Assembly (NCBI RefSeq): GCF_015352455.1
Contig: NZ_JADKPN010000001.1
Span: 124,001-188,000 of the forward strand
Length of the DNA: 64,000 nucleotides
From: Nocardioides islandensis
GTDB lineage: Bacteria > Actinomycetota > Actinomycetes > Propionibacteriales > Nocardioidaceae
Reading direction: 5' to 3'
This document shows, one piece after another, positions 33,926 to 42,299 of the stretch. The translations under genes and the position numbers were made by a program. Every line of letters starts with the position of its first letter. The first letter of the stretch is position 1. Under the pieces are notes generated by a model that had not been told where the DNA came from, made no database searches, and saw only the letters and a program-made list of their open reading frames with translations.

Positions 33926-35682
33926 GGCGCGTCGTTCGGGAGGAGGGCGACGACCGCCGTGCCCGAGGCCGAGCTGGTGATCGTCAGGTCCCCGTCGAGC
34001 GCCTCGACGCGATCACGCAGGCCCTTCAGTCCCGACCCCGCCGACGGTTCGGCGCCGCCGCGCCCGTCGTCGGCAACCTCGACGCGCAACCCACGACCCA
34101 GCTCCACCTGGACCCGCACGGTCGTCGCGTGGGCGTGCCGGGCCACGTTGGCGAGACACTCCGCGACCACGAAGTACGCCGTCGCCTGGACCTCCGCGGG
34201 CACGACCTCCGTGCCCGTCACGTGCAATGTCGTCGGCACCGGGCTGCGCAGGGCGAGATCCTCCAGGGCGTCGGTCAACGACCCGTGCACCAGCGCCGTG
34301 GGCGTGATCCCGCGCGCGAGCGACCGCAGCTCGCTCAGGGCGCGCCCGAGCTCGTCGGACGCCTCGGCGAGGGCGTCGGCGAGCGCGGGGTCCCGGGCCG
34401 CATCGACCTGCGTGCTGGCCAGGTTGAGCTTGGCGCCGGTGGAGATGAGCAGCTGCTGCGCCCCGTCGTGGAGGTCGCGCTCGATCCGCCGCCGTGCCTC
34501 GTCGGAGGCCTGGACGATCCGGGACCTGGACTCGCGCACCTGGACGAGGCTGGCCGCGAGCTCCTCCTGGAGCAGCCGGTTCTCGGTCGACAGCCGCAAC
34601 GCCTCGGCCACCGGACCGCGGATCCCCGGGTCGACCACGAGGGGACGCTCGGTCACGACGCGGGCGATCGGCCGCCCTTCGGACTCCACCTCCAGGACGT
34701 GGGTCGACGGTCGATCGGCGGCCAGGGTCGCCGGCCGGCCCAGGTGGTCGACGTACGACCCCGACTCGCGGTCCCACCAGTACACCGCGGCGCCAGGGTC
34801 CCCGACGGCCCTGGCCACCAGCTCGCGCAGTCGTGCCGGGTCACTGCGCTCCCGCGCCGCCAGCAACAGGTCGGCGACGTGCGCCCGGCTGGGCCGCCCG
34901 CGGCGCAGCCCGGCGAGGTGCACCGCCAGCACGACGAGGAGCCCCACGGCCAGGGCGGGACCCGCGTCGGACGTGGGCCGACCCGCCAACACGGCCAGGT
35001 CCGCGACCGCCCACGCCCCGGCGGCGACCAGCAGCCCGCCGACCAGAGCGAGCTCCGGCACGCCGCGTCTGCCGGGTCGCTCCCAGAACGCCGTCCCGAC
35101 CGCGAGCACCACGAGGCCCACGACCGCCAGGTCCGCCACCGCCAGCCAGGGCTCGAGCCGTTCGAACGGGCCGGACCCGGACGTCAGCGCGAGCGGGTTG
35201 CCCGCGCACCGGCACCAGCCCCAGGCCGCCGGGTCGTCGACGAGGGCACGGACGACCACCTGCGACGCCGCCAGCGCCACTGCCACCGTCAGCAGCCGTC
35301 GCGGGACCGTGCCCATCGCCTCGCCCCGCAGGGTGGCACCGCAGACCCAGCCGACGGACGGGGCCGCCAAGGCCGCCAGGGCTCCGATCCCGACCCACGA
35401 CCAGGAGCGCTGGGCGAGACCGAACGACAGGGCCGGCGCGGCCACGCTCACCGACACCAGCAGCAGTGCCGCGACATGTGCCAGCCTCGGCCGCGCGGTG
35501 GCGACGTACGCCGCCACCGCGGCGTACGCCGTCGCGACGAGCGGTAGCGGCCAGACGTCCCAGGGGGCCAGGTACGGTGCCGCGGCGTCGAGCACGAACC
35601 CGCCGGTCACGCCCGCCACCAGCGCCGCCGCCGACAGGCCCGGCGCGGCCAACGCGCCGACCCGCGTCCCGCTGAGGCCCAC
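33922..35682 (-). CDS. Membrane histidine kinase (NarL-type, HisKA_3)
   Basis: A kinase of about 586 residues. The first 250 or so residues are hydrophobic, with 7-8 predicted helices; then a GAF-like segment (about 265-360), the phospho-acceptor helix RRRIERDLHDGAQQ with the His, and a C-terminal ATPase with VVAECLANVARHA (N box) and VADDGRGG (G1 box). The multi-helix input domain suggests sensing within or at the membrane. The only in-frame start near the membrane domain is the GTG at 35682, without a ribosome site. Confidence 0.88.
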   Translation of the reverse strand: MGLSGTRVGALAAPGLSAAALVAGVTGGFVLDAAAPYLAPWDVWPLPLVATAYAAVAAYVATARPRLAHVAALLLVSVSVAAPALSFGLAQRSWSWVGIGALAALAAPSVGWVCGATLRGEAMGTVPRRLLTVAVALAASQVVVRALVDDPAAWGWCRCAGNPLALTSGSGPFERLEPWLAVADLAVVGLVVLAVGTAFWERPGRRGVPELALVGGLLVAAGAWAVADLAVLAGRPTSDAGPALAVGLLVVLAVHLAGLRRGRPSRAHVADLLLAARERSDPARLRELVARAVGDPGAAVYWWDRESGSYVDHLGRPATLAADRPSTHVLEVESEGRPIARVVTERPLVVDPGIRGPVAEALRLSTENRLLQEELAASLVQVRESRSRIVQASDEARRRIERDLHDGAQQLLISTGAKLNLASTQVDAARDPALADALAEASDELGRALSELRSLARGITPTALVHGSLTDALEDLALRSPVPTTLHVTGTEVVPAEVQATAYFVVAECLANVARHAHATTVRVQVELGRGLRVEVADDGRGGAEPSAGSGLKGLRDRVEALDGDLTITSSASGTAVVALLPNDAP

Positions 35683-35754
35683 GCCGCCATGATGGACCAG
35701 CGGTGACCTGCTCCGCTTCGGTAAAAGACCGATGCCGGCGCGCCGCGACGGTCG

Positions 35755-35760
35755 TACCTT
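35755..35760 (+). promoter_or_regulatory. -10 box of a leaderless lipoprotein gene
   Basis: TACCTT with 6 nt (CTCGAC) to the ATG at 35767 and no ribosome site. The paralogous gene downstream has the matching TACGTT-CTCGGCC-ATG, so both promoters were probably duplicated with the genes. Confidence 0.6.
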
Positions 35761-35766
35761 CTCGAC

Positions 35767-37206
35767 ATGACGCACGCGCGTCGGACGACAGCGACGCTCG
35801 CCTGCCTGGTCCTCGCTCTGTCCCCCGCGGTCACCAGCTGCGCGAGCCCTGTCGACGGACCGAGCCTGGTGCTGACCCTGGCGACGTCGGAGACCCAGCA
35901 GGAGCCGAACGCGCCGGAGATCCTGATGTTCGCGCACGAGGTGGACGTCCGCTCCGCCGGCAAGATCCGCGTCGACGTGGCGTGGGACCTCACCAACCCG
36001 GAGCCGGCGGGGTCGGACCAGGTGCTCGCCCGGATGGTGGCCGACGGCAGCTACGACCTCGGGGTCGTTCCCTCGCGCGCCTGGGACCTCCTCGGAGTCA
36101 GCACCCTCCGCGCGATCAACACGCCGTTCCTCATCACCAGCGACGCGGCCATGCGCGCGACCCTGGCCTCCGACGTGCGCGACGACCTGCTGGCCGGGCT
36201 CTCGGCCGCCGGGGTCACCGGTCTCGACCTGTGGCCAGGACAGCTCCGGCGGATCTTCGGGATCGGCGAGCCCGTCCTGCGACCCGCCGACCTGGACGGG
36301 GCGATGATCCGGAGTCCTCGGTCCCGGACCGTCGGCGAGCTGCTCGAGTCGCTGGGCGGAACCGCCGTCGAGACACCCGATCTGGAGGAGGGCACGCTGC
36401 GGGGGTTGGAGTCCTCGTTCGCGGCCGTCGCCAGCGCCGGCTACCGCGTCATCGCGACGGGCAACGTCGTCCTCTTCCCGAGGATCGAGACCCTCGTGGC
36501 CACCGACGGTCTGCGAGCGCGCCTGGACCCGGGCCAGTGGGAGGTCCTCGCCGACGCGGCCGCCGCCGTCCGTCGCCATCCGCCCTCGGCGTTCCTCGAC
36601 GACGAGGAGGGCGCGCAGGCGTTCTGCCGCAAAGGAGGGGAGATCGTCGCGGCCGGGCCGGACGACGTGGCGGCCTTCGAGGAGGTCGGCCGCGTGGTCA
36701 GGGCAGACCTGGAACGGGATCCGGACACGGCGGGGCTGGTCGACGCCATCGAGGCAGCGGTCTCGACCGTGCCGCCGTCCGACCCGATCACCGCGTGCCC
36801 CGACGGTGCCACCTCCGGCGATGCCGGCGGCACGCACGCGCTCGACGGGGTCTACCTGGCCAGGGTGACGCGCAAGGACATGACGAGCGTCGGCATCACC
36901 GATCCGGACCAGCTTCGCGACAACGTCGGGCAGTTCACCTGGACCCTGGACAACGGCTTGTGGAGCTACCACCAGGAGGCCGACGCGGAGCTCCTCGACC
37001 CCGACGAGTTCGGGACCTACACCTACGAGGACGACCTGTTCACGCTGTACTGGGGCAGCGACGAGGTGATCACGGCCCGGCTGGTGATCGCGCGCAACGG
37101 CACCATCCGGTTCACCGACCTGCACGACAACCTGCCCTCGTTGCAGAAGGCCACCGAGGGCTTCTTCGGACAGCCGTGGCGTCGGGTCAGCGACCTCCCC
37201 GACTAG
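35767..37206 (+). CDS. DctP-like solute-binding lipoprotein with C-terminal extra domain (copy 1)
   Basis: A 479-residue lipoprotein. The signal peptide ends in the lipobox VTSC (about residue 25). Residues about 35-330 follow the DctP/TRAP-type binding-protein pattern (DLGVVPSRAWDLLGVSTL, NTPFLITSDAAM, GLDLWPGQLRRIFG, NVVLFPRIETLV). The last 100 or so residues form a separate strand-rich domain (LDGVYLARVTRKDMTSVGIT, TWTLDNGLWSYH, ARLVIARNGTIRFTD). No TRAP membrane subunit is encoded nearby, so ligand capture for sensing rather than import is possible. It is divergent from the two-component genes and is followed by a paralogue. Confidence 0.78.
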   Translation: MTHARRTTATLACLVLALSPAVTSCASPVDGPSLVLTLATSETQQEPNAPEILMFAHEVDVRSAGKIRVDVAWDLTNPEPAGSDQVLARMVADGSYDLGVVPSRAWDLLGVSTLRAINTPFLITSDAAMRATLASDVRDDLLAGLSAAGVTGLDLWPGQLRRIFGIGEPVLRPADLDGAMIRSPRSRTVGELLESLGGTAVETPDLEEGTLRGLESSFAAVASAGYRVIATGNVVLFPRIETLVATDGLRARLDPGQWEVLADAAAAVRRHPPSAFLDDEEGAQAFCRKGGEIVAAGPDDVAAFEEVGRVVRADLERDPDTAGLVDAIEAAVSTVPPSDPITACPDGATSGDAGGTHALDGVYLARVTRKDMTSVGITDPDQLRDNVGQFTWTLDNGLWSYHQEADAELLDPDEFGTYTYEDDLFTLYWGSDEVITARLVIARNGTIRFTDLHDNLPSLQKATEGFFGQPWRRVSDLPD

Positions 37207-37277
37207 GGAAATCACGCAGGCAGCAACGCGTCCTCTCACCGATTCGCCGCAACCGCGCGCTCCCTACGTTCTCGGCC

Positions 37278-38759
37278 ATGAACCCAACCTGGCAGCGCAA
37301 CCTGGGCCTCCTCGCACTCGTGGCGGCCACCCTGACCGCGTGCTCCGCGGACCCTGACAGCTCGTCAGCCGACCAGCAGGGCACCCCCTCGTCCAGCGGT
37401 GCGGCGAGCCCGGCCGCGGACGCCGGTCCCGCCGTCGACCCGGTGCAGCTCACGCTCGGCACGGGCGATGCGAAGGACGCCCCCTCGGCCGGCCAGATCC
37501 GCTGGTTCGCCCACCGCGTGACGCAGCTGACCGACGGCGCGATCACCATCAAGCCGGTGTACCTGGCCGCCGGCCACGTCGCTCGGTTCGAGCCCGTGAT
37601 GGTGCAGCAGGCCATCCACGGGGACCTCGACCTCGCGGTCGTGGCCGCCCGCGCCTGGGACAGCGTCGGAGTCCGCACGCTCGCGCCGCTCCAGGCGCCC
37701 TTCGTGGTGACGAGCGACCAGGCGATGGCGCGCGTCGTGGCCGACCCCATCCGGAGCGACGTGCTGACCGGCCTCACGGACGTCGGGGTCGTGGGACTGT
37801 CCCTGTGGCCGGAGGGTCTGCGGCACCCGTTCGGGTTCGCCGCGCCGCTCAACGAGCCGGGTGACTACGCAGGTGGCCTGGTCCGGGCGCCGTACTCCCG
37901 GGCCACCAAGGACATGTTCAGGTCTCTGGGCGCTCGGACGACCAACGGCACCCCGGACCCCAGCACCCAGGTGGGAGCGGAGTCGCAGTACAGCTCGGCA
38001 CCGGCGGGTGCGGCGACCGCCAACATCGTGTTCTTCCCCAAGATCAACGTCCTGGTCGCGAACGCCGCCGTCGACGCAAGCCTCACCGACGAGCAGCGCG
38101 ACGCGCTCACGCAGGCGGCCGACGACACCCGCGCGTGGGTCCTGGGCACCATGCCGACCGACGACGAGGCCGCCCGGACCTTCTGCGACCAGGGCGGGAA
38201 GATCCAAGCGGCCAGCCGGGCACAGGTCGAGGCCATGGTCGAGGCCACCCAGCCCGTCCGCGACGCGATGGCGGCCGACGCCGTGCAGGGACCGATCCTC
38301 GACGAGATCACCCAGGCCGTGGCGGGCAGCGGGGCGACGACGTCGCTGTCCGACTGCGGCGACCCGACCGACGCCGAGGCGCTGGCCGCACTGAACGGCG
38401 ACTACACGTTCACCGTCACCGCTGACGCCGGCCGCAAGGTGGGGGTGACCGACCAGGACGTGCTCGACAACGGCAGCGGCCACTACACCGCCCACCTGAG
38501 GGACGGCACCTGGACGCTCGACCAGGTCTACACGGAGGGACCGAGCAAGGGCACCGAGGACAGCGGTCTGGGCGACTACACCGTCGAGGGCGACCTGTTC
38601 ACGTGGTACTGGAGCCACGAGCCGGGCCAGAACGTCCAGGCACGGGTCACCGTGCTGCCCGATGGTTCGCTGGAGTTCCGCGACGTCGTCAGTGCCGAGG
38701 GCGGGGACTGGGCCACGATGGCCACCGTCCACTTCAGCCGCTGGCACCGGGTCGACTAG
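37278..38759 (+). CDS. DctP-like solute-binding lipoprotein with C-terminal extra domain (copy 2)
   Basis: A 493-residue paralogue of the preceding protein. Lipobox LTAC (Cys22), a Ser/Ala-rich linker (about 25-52), then the DctP-like core (DLDLAVVAARAWDSVGVRTL, QAPFVVTSDQAM, NIVFFPKINVLV) and the same C-terminal domain (LNGDYTFTVTADAGRKVGVT, AHLRDGTWTLDQ, ARVTVLPDGSLEFRD). TACGTT ends 7 nt before the ATG, so it too is probably leaderless and transcribed on its own. The hairpin at 38773 terminates it. Confidence 0.78.
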   Translation: MNPTWQRNLGLLALVAATLTACSADPDSSSADQQGTPSSSGAASPAADAGPAVDPVQLTLGTGDAKDAPSAGQIRWFAHRVTQLTDGAITIKPVYLAAGHVARFEPVMVQQAIHGDLDLAVVAARAWDSVGVRTLAPLQAPFVVTSDQAMARVVADPIRSDVLTGLTDVGVVGLSLWPEGLRHPFGFAAPLNEPGDYAGGLVRAPYSRATKDMFRSLGARTTNGTPDPSTQVGAESQYSSAPAGAATANIVFFPKINVLVANAAVDASLTDEQRDALTQAADDTRAWVLGTMPTDDEAARTFCDQGGKIQAASRAQVEAMVEATQPVRDAMAADAVQGPILDEITQAVAGSGATTSLSDCGDPTDAEALAALNGDYTFTVTADAGRKVGVTDQDVLDNGSGHYTAHLRDGTWTLDQVYTEGPSKGTEDSGLGDYTVEGDLFTWYWSHEPGQNVQARVTVLPDGSLEFRDVVSAEGGDWATMATVHFSRWHRVD

Positions 38760-38772
38760 CCCCTCGATCCCC

Positions 38773-38826
38773 CCGGGTCGTGTGCCTCACGACGCGTCAT
38801 GGCGCGTCCTCAGGCACACGACCCGG
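38773..38826. terminator. Bidirectional hairpin after the lipoprotein and ArsR genes
   Basis: Arms CCGGGTCGTGTGCCT (38773-38787) and its complement (38812-38826), with an inner stem GACGCG/CGCGTC. The right arm overlaps the last codons of the minus-strand ArsR gene. It lies between two convergent genes and probably terminates both; there is no U-tract. Confidence 0.75.
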
Positions 38827-39396
38827 CGAGGTCTCCACCTCCGGCGCCGGCTGGAGCACCCACAGCACCTCGTAGGTACGGCCCGACCTGGCCTTCTTCT
38901 TCTCCCGCCAGCCGTCGACCAGGTCGTTGATCTCGCCCGCGAGCGCCTTGGCCTCGGCCTTGGTCAACCGCAAGGCGTGGATGCTCACCGCGACCGTCGC
39001 GTCCTTGTTCTGCTCCGGTCGGTCCGCCCGGTCGATCGCCGCGTGCGCCTCGGCGGTCCACTGTCGGCGGAAGACCGTGATCGCGGCCTTGCCGCCCTCC
39101 TGCTGCGCGAGGTCCTCCAGGTTGACGCTCAGCCCGCTCTCGTGGATCACCCGCCAGACGCGGTCGCGGCCGTCACGAGCGAGCTCGGGGGCCTCCTCGA
39201 CCAGCCCGTACTTCGCCAGCTGACGCAGGTGGAACGACGCCTGGTTGGCCGGGATCCCCAGCCGCTCGGCCACGTCGGCGGCGCGCATCGGTCCGCCCGC
39301 GCTCATCTCCTCCAGGATCCGGTTGCGCATCGGGTGCGCGATCCCGCGCAGCATCCGGACGTCGGTGAGCTTGGGGATCTCCCGCGGCGGTGCCAT
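38797..39396 (-). CDS. ArsR-family winged-helix regulator with C-terminal domain
   Basis: A 199-residue regulator. Residues about 10-75 form the winged helix (RMLRGIAHPMRNRILEEM, AADVAERLGIPANQASFHLR, LAKYGLVEEA). The remainder is a helical extension of about 110 residues found in HTH_20-type regulators, with no cysteine metal site, so a small-molecule or constitutive switch is likely. TAGGAT ends 6 nt before the ATG (leaderless). It faces the MFS gene across the TTGCGCA repeat array, its probable binding site. Confidence 0.88.
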   Translation of the reverse strand: MAPPREIPKLTDVRMLRGIAHPMRNRILEEMSAGGPMRAADVAERLGIPANQASFHLRQLAKYGLVEEAPELARDGRDRVWRVIHESGLSVNLEDLAQQEGGKAAITVFRRQWTAEAHAAIDRADRPEQNKDATVAVSIHALRLTKAEAKALAGEINDLVDGWREKKKARSGRTYEVLWVLQPAPEVETSPGRVPEDAP

Positions 39397-39427
39397 GCGT
39401 CCATCCTAGCCAGTCCCGCACGACTTA

Positions 39428-39476
39428 TTGCGCACACACTCTTGCGCATATCTAGTTGCGCACGTACTGTTGCGCA
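39428..39476. promoter_or_regulatory. Four TTGCGCA repeats at exact 14-bp spacing
   Basis: TTGCGCA occurs at 39428, 39442, 39456 and 39470, a period of exactly 14 bp. The core TGCGCA is itself a palindrome. The second copy serves as -35 (TTGCGC) and TACTGT (39465-39470) as -10 for the MFS gene, whose ATG at 39478 follows the fourth copy by one base. The first copy overlaps the -35 region of the divergent ArsR gene. The arrangement suggests cooperative binding by the ArsR protein over both promoters. Confidence 0.82.
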
Positions 39477-39477
39477 T

Positions 39478-40743
39478 ATGAACGGCTACCGCGACCTCGC
39501 CAAGAACCGGGACTTCACGATCCTGTGGACGGGCCAGACGATCAGCGACCTGGGCAGCCAGGTGAGCATGTTCGTCTTCCCGCTCGTCACCTACGCACTG
39601 ACCGGATCGGCCGTCTGGGCCGCGGTCATCGAGGCGGCGTTCCTCGTCGGGCTGTGCGGTGCCCTGCTCCCGGCCGGCGTGCTCGCGGACCGCGTGCACC
39701 GCCGGCTCATCATGCGGGCGGCGAGCGGGGGCGGCGCACTGCTCTACGCCTCGCTCGCGGTCGCGGCGTACGCCGGCTCGCTGACCATCGCGCACCTGGC
39801 CGCCGTCGCCCTGCTCACCGGCGTGGCCACCGGGATCTCCGGTCCGGCGGAGATGTCCTCCCTGCGGTCGGTCGTCTCCCGCGAGCAGCTGCCCACCGCC
39901 CTGAGCCAGAGCCAGGCCCGCCAGCACGTGGCCTCGCTGCTCGGTGGTCCGCTCGGCGGCATCCTGTACGGCGTCGCGCGCTGGATGCCGTTCGCGTTCG
40001 ACGCCGTCTCGTTCGCGGCCTCGTGGTTCGCGCTGGGCTGGATGCGGACCGACCTGTCCGCGCCGGAGCGGGTGGGCCCGCCGCGGAAACCGGCCCAGGA
40101 CGTGGTCGAGGGCATCCGCTTCATCCTGTCCTGGCCCTACTTCCGGGCGATCGCCGTCTTCAGCGCCTCGGTCAACCTGCTCGTGAACGCGATGTTCTTC
40201 GTGGCGATCCTGCGGATGGTGCAGGACGGCGTCGACCCGAGGGCCATCGGCCTGGTGTCGACGGCCGCGGGCGTGGCCGGCATCCTGGGCGCTCTCGCCG
40301 CACCGTGGATCATCGAGCGGATGCCCACCGGCCTGCTCGTCGTGGTGACGGCGTGGAGCTTCGTGCCCTTCGCCATCCCGATGGCCTTCTGGGACAGCCC
40401 GGCCGTCGTGGCCGGCGCTCTCGGGTTCATCATGCTGCTCAACCCGGCCGGCAACGCCAGCGGCAGCAACTACCGCATCGCGCACACCCCGGCGCACCTG
40501 CAGGGTCGCGCGCAGTCGGCCGGCCAGTTCCTCGGCACGTCCGTCATCTGGCTGGCCCCGCTCCTGGGCGGCGTGCTCCTCGAGCACATCGGCGGTCGCG
40601 ACGCCGTGCTCGTCATCGGCGCCCTCACCGCGCTGGCCGCGCTGATCCCGACCCTGTCCGGCGCGATCCGCACGGTCCCCAAGCCCGCCGTCTGGCAGGC
40701 CGAGCTGGACGCCCGCGACGCCGAGCTACTGGTCGCCGCCTGA
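39478..40743 (+). CDS. MFS transporter (MFS_3/enterobactin-exporter-like)
   Basis: A 421-residue membrane protein with about 12 helices. The N-terminus NGYRDLAKNRDFTILWTGQT, the loop GVLADRVHRRLIMR between helices 2 and 3 and the mid-protein AQSAGQFLGTSVIWLAPLLGG are typical of the EntS/MFS_3 efflux branch. It probably exports a small toxic or signalling compound under ArsR control. The message looks leaderless (TACTGT-7 nt-ATG). Its stop overlaps the convergent acyl-CoA ligase stop by 18 bp. Confidence 0.9.
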   Translation: MNGYRDLAKNRDFTILWTGQTISDLGSQVSMFVFPLVTYALTGSAVWAAVIEAAFLVGLCGALLPAGVLADRVHRRLIMRAASGGGALLYASLAVAAYAGSLTIAHLAAVALLTGVATGISGPAEMSSLRSVVSREQLPTALSQSQARQHVASLLGGPLGGILYGVARWMPFAFDAVSFAASWFALGWMRTDLSAPERVGPPRKPAQDVVEGIRFILSWPYFRAIAVFSASVNLLVNAMFFVAILRMVQDGVDPRAIGLVSTAAGVAGILGALAAPWIIERMPTGLLVVVTAWSFVPFAIPMAFWDSPAVVAGALGFIMLLNPAGNASGSNYRIAHTPAHLQGRAQSAGQFLGTSVIWLAPLLGGVLLEHIGGRDAVLVIGALTALAALIPTLSGAIRTVPKPAVWQAELDARDAELLVAA

Positions 40744-42288
40744 GAGCACGGAGGTCCGGATCTCGGTCTTCAGCACCTTGCCGACCTTGGACCGCGGCAG
40801 GTCGCCCCAGACCAGCACCTCCTTGGGCGCCTTGACCCCGCCGATCCGCTCGCGCACGAAGAGTCGGACGGCCTCGGCATCGGCCGACCCACCGGCGTAC
40901 GGCTGCACGACCGCGACGACCTTCTCGCCCCACTTCTCGTCCGGGACGCCGATCACCGCGGCGTCCTGGACGTCGGGGTGGGCGAGGAGGGCCTGCTCGA
41001 CCTCCGTGGAGTACACGTTGAAGCCGCCGCTGATGATCATGTCCTTGGCCCGGTCGACGATGTGCAGGAAGCCCTCGCGGTCGATGAAGCCGATGTCGCC
41101 GGTGTGGTGCCAGCCGTGCTTGCCGGCCTCGGCCGTCGCCTCGGGGTTCTTGTAGTAGCCGGCCATGACCAGCGAGCTGCGCACGCAGATCTCGCCCCGC
41201 TGGCTGCCGTCCTGCTCGTGGCCCTCCTCGTCGAGGATCGCGACCTGGACGAGCGGCGCCGGCCGCCCCGCCGACGCGAGCCGGTTGCGGTTCGGCATGC
41301 CGTGGGGTCCGAGGTGGTCCTCGGGCCGCATCATCGAGATCATCATCGGCGCCTCGGTCTGGCCGAACAGCTGGGCCATCACCGGGCCGATCCGGTTCAG
41401 GGCCTCCTCGAGACGGGCCACGGACATCGGGGCGGCGCCGTACCAGAAGCACTGCAGCGAGCTCAGGTCCGTCGCGTCGAGATCCTCGTGCCCGAGCACC
41501 ATGTAGATCAGCGTCGGCGGCAGGAACGTGTGGGTCACCCGGTGTCTCTCCACCAGCTTCAGGAAGCCGCCGACGTCCGGCGCCCGCATGATGACGATCT
41601 CGCCGCCCAGGGCCAGCACCGGGAAGCACAGCACGCCGGCCGCGTGGGTGAGGGGCGCGAGGGCGAGGTACGTCGGGCGGCCGGCGAACGGGTACCCCAT
41701 CAGCGTGAGCGCCGTCATCGTCTCGAGGTTGGCGTTGGTCAGCATCACGCCCTTGGGCGTGCCGGTCGTGCCGCCGGTGCCGACGATCATGGCCAGGTCG
41801 GCCACGCCGGACTCGGCCACGGGGTTGGGTCCCCTGGTCTCGATCGGCGCGACCGACGCGTCGAGGAACTCCTCCCACGAGAGCGCGCCCTCGACGTCGC
41901 CGTCCAGGCAGACCAGGAGCGTCACCTTCGGCAGGTCGTCGATGATCGAGAGCACGAGCGGCGCGAACGACGCCTGGAACAGCAGGGCAGTGCAGTCGAA
42001 GAGGTCGAGCAGCTCGCGGTTCTCGGCCGCCTCGTTGCGGGGGTTGATCGGGCACCAGACGGCGCCCGCGCGGGAGATGCCGAAGACGCTGGTGAACGCC
42101 GTCGGGTCGTTGGCCGACAGGATCGCGACCGACTGACCCGACGCCACGCCGTGCCGGGTCAGGGCGTCGGCGATGCGGTGCGAGTCGGCCTGCACCTCGG
42201 CGTAGGTGCGTGTGTCGCCGTCGGTCGTCAGACAGGGGGCCTCGGACCCGAGCGAGGCCCCCTTGTCGAGGTAGTCGACCAGTCGCAT
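40726..42288 (-). CDS. AMP-binding acyl-CoA synthetase
   Basis: A 520-residue adenylate-forming ligase that activates a carboxylic acid to its CoA thioester. Motifs are VGTGGTTGTPKGVMLT (P-loop, about residues 168-183), FGQTEAPMM, the hinge YYKNPEATAEAGKHGWHHTGD, DRAKDMIISGGFNVYSTEVE and catalytic Lys in LPRSKVGKVLK. Chain length cannot be told; a medium or branched acid is likely. It is the last gene of a three-gene operon with a saccharopine-dehydrogenase-like protein and an SDR, controlled from 44304-44341. Confidence 0.92.
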   Translation of the reverse strand: MRLVDYLDKGASLGSEAPCLTTDGDTRTYAEVQADSHRIADALTRHGVASGQSVAILSANDPTAFTSVFGISRAGAVWCPINPRNEAAENRELLDLFDCTALLFQASFAPLVLSIIDDLPKVTLLVCLDGDVEGALSWEEFLDASVAPIETRGPNPVAESGVADLAMIVGTGGTTGTPKGVMLTNANLETMTALTLMGYPFAGRPTYLALAPLTHAAGVLCFPVLALGGEIVIMRAPDVGGFLKLVERHRVTHTFLPPTLIYMVLGHEDLDATDLSSLQCFWYGAAPMSVARLEEALNRIGPVMAQLFGQTEAPMMISMMRPEDHLGPHGMPNRNRLASAGRPAPLVQVAILDEEGHEQDGSQRGEICVRSSLVMAGYYKNPEATAEAGKHGWHHTGDIGFIDREGFLHIVDRAKDMIISGGFNVYSTEVEQALLAHPDVQDAAVIGVPDEKWGEKVVAVVQPYAGGSADAEAVRLFVRERIGGVKAPKEVLVWGDLPRSKVGKVLKTEIRTSVLSGGDQ

Positions 42289-42299
42289 CGGCGAACCCG

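Noticed and set aside
32000..35692. A 1230-residue plus-strand open frame
   Set aside because: It is antisense to the hydroxyacid dehydrogenase, response regulator and kinase genes, is Arg/Ser/Thr-rich and shows no domain; open only because of high GC.
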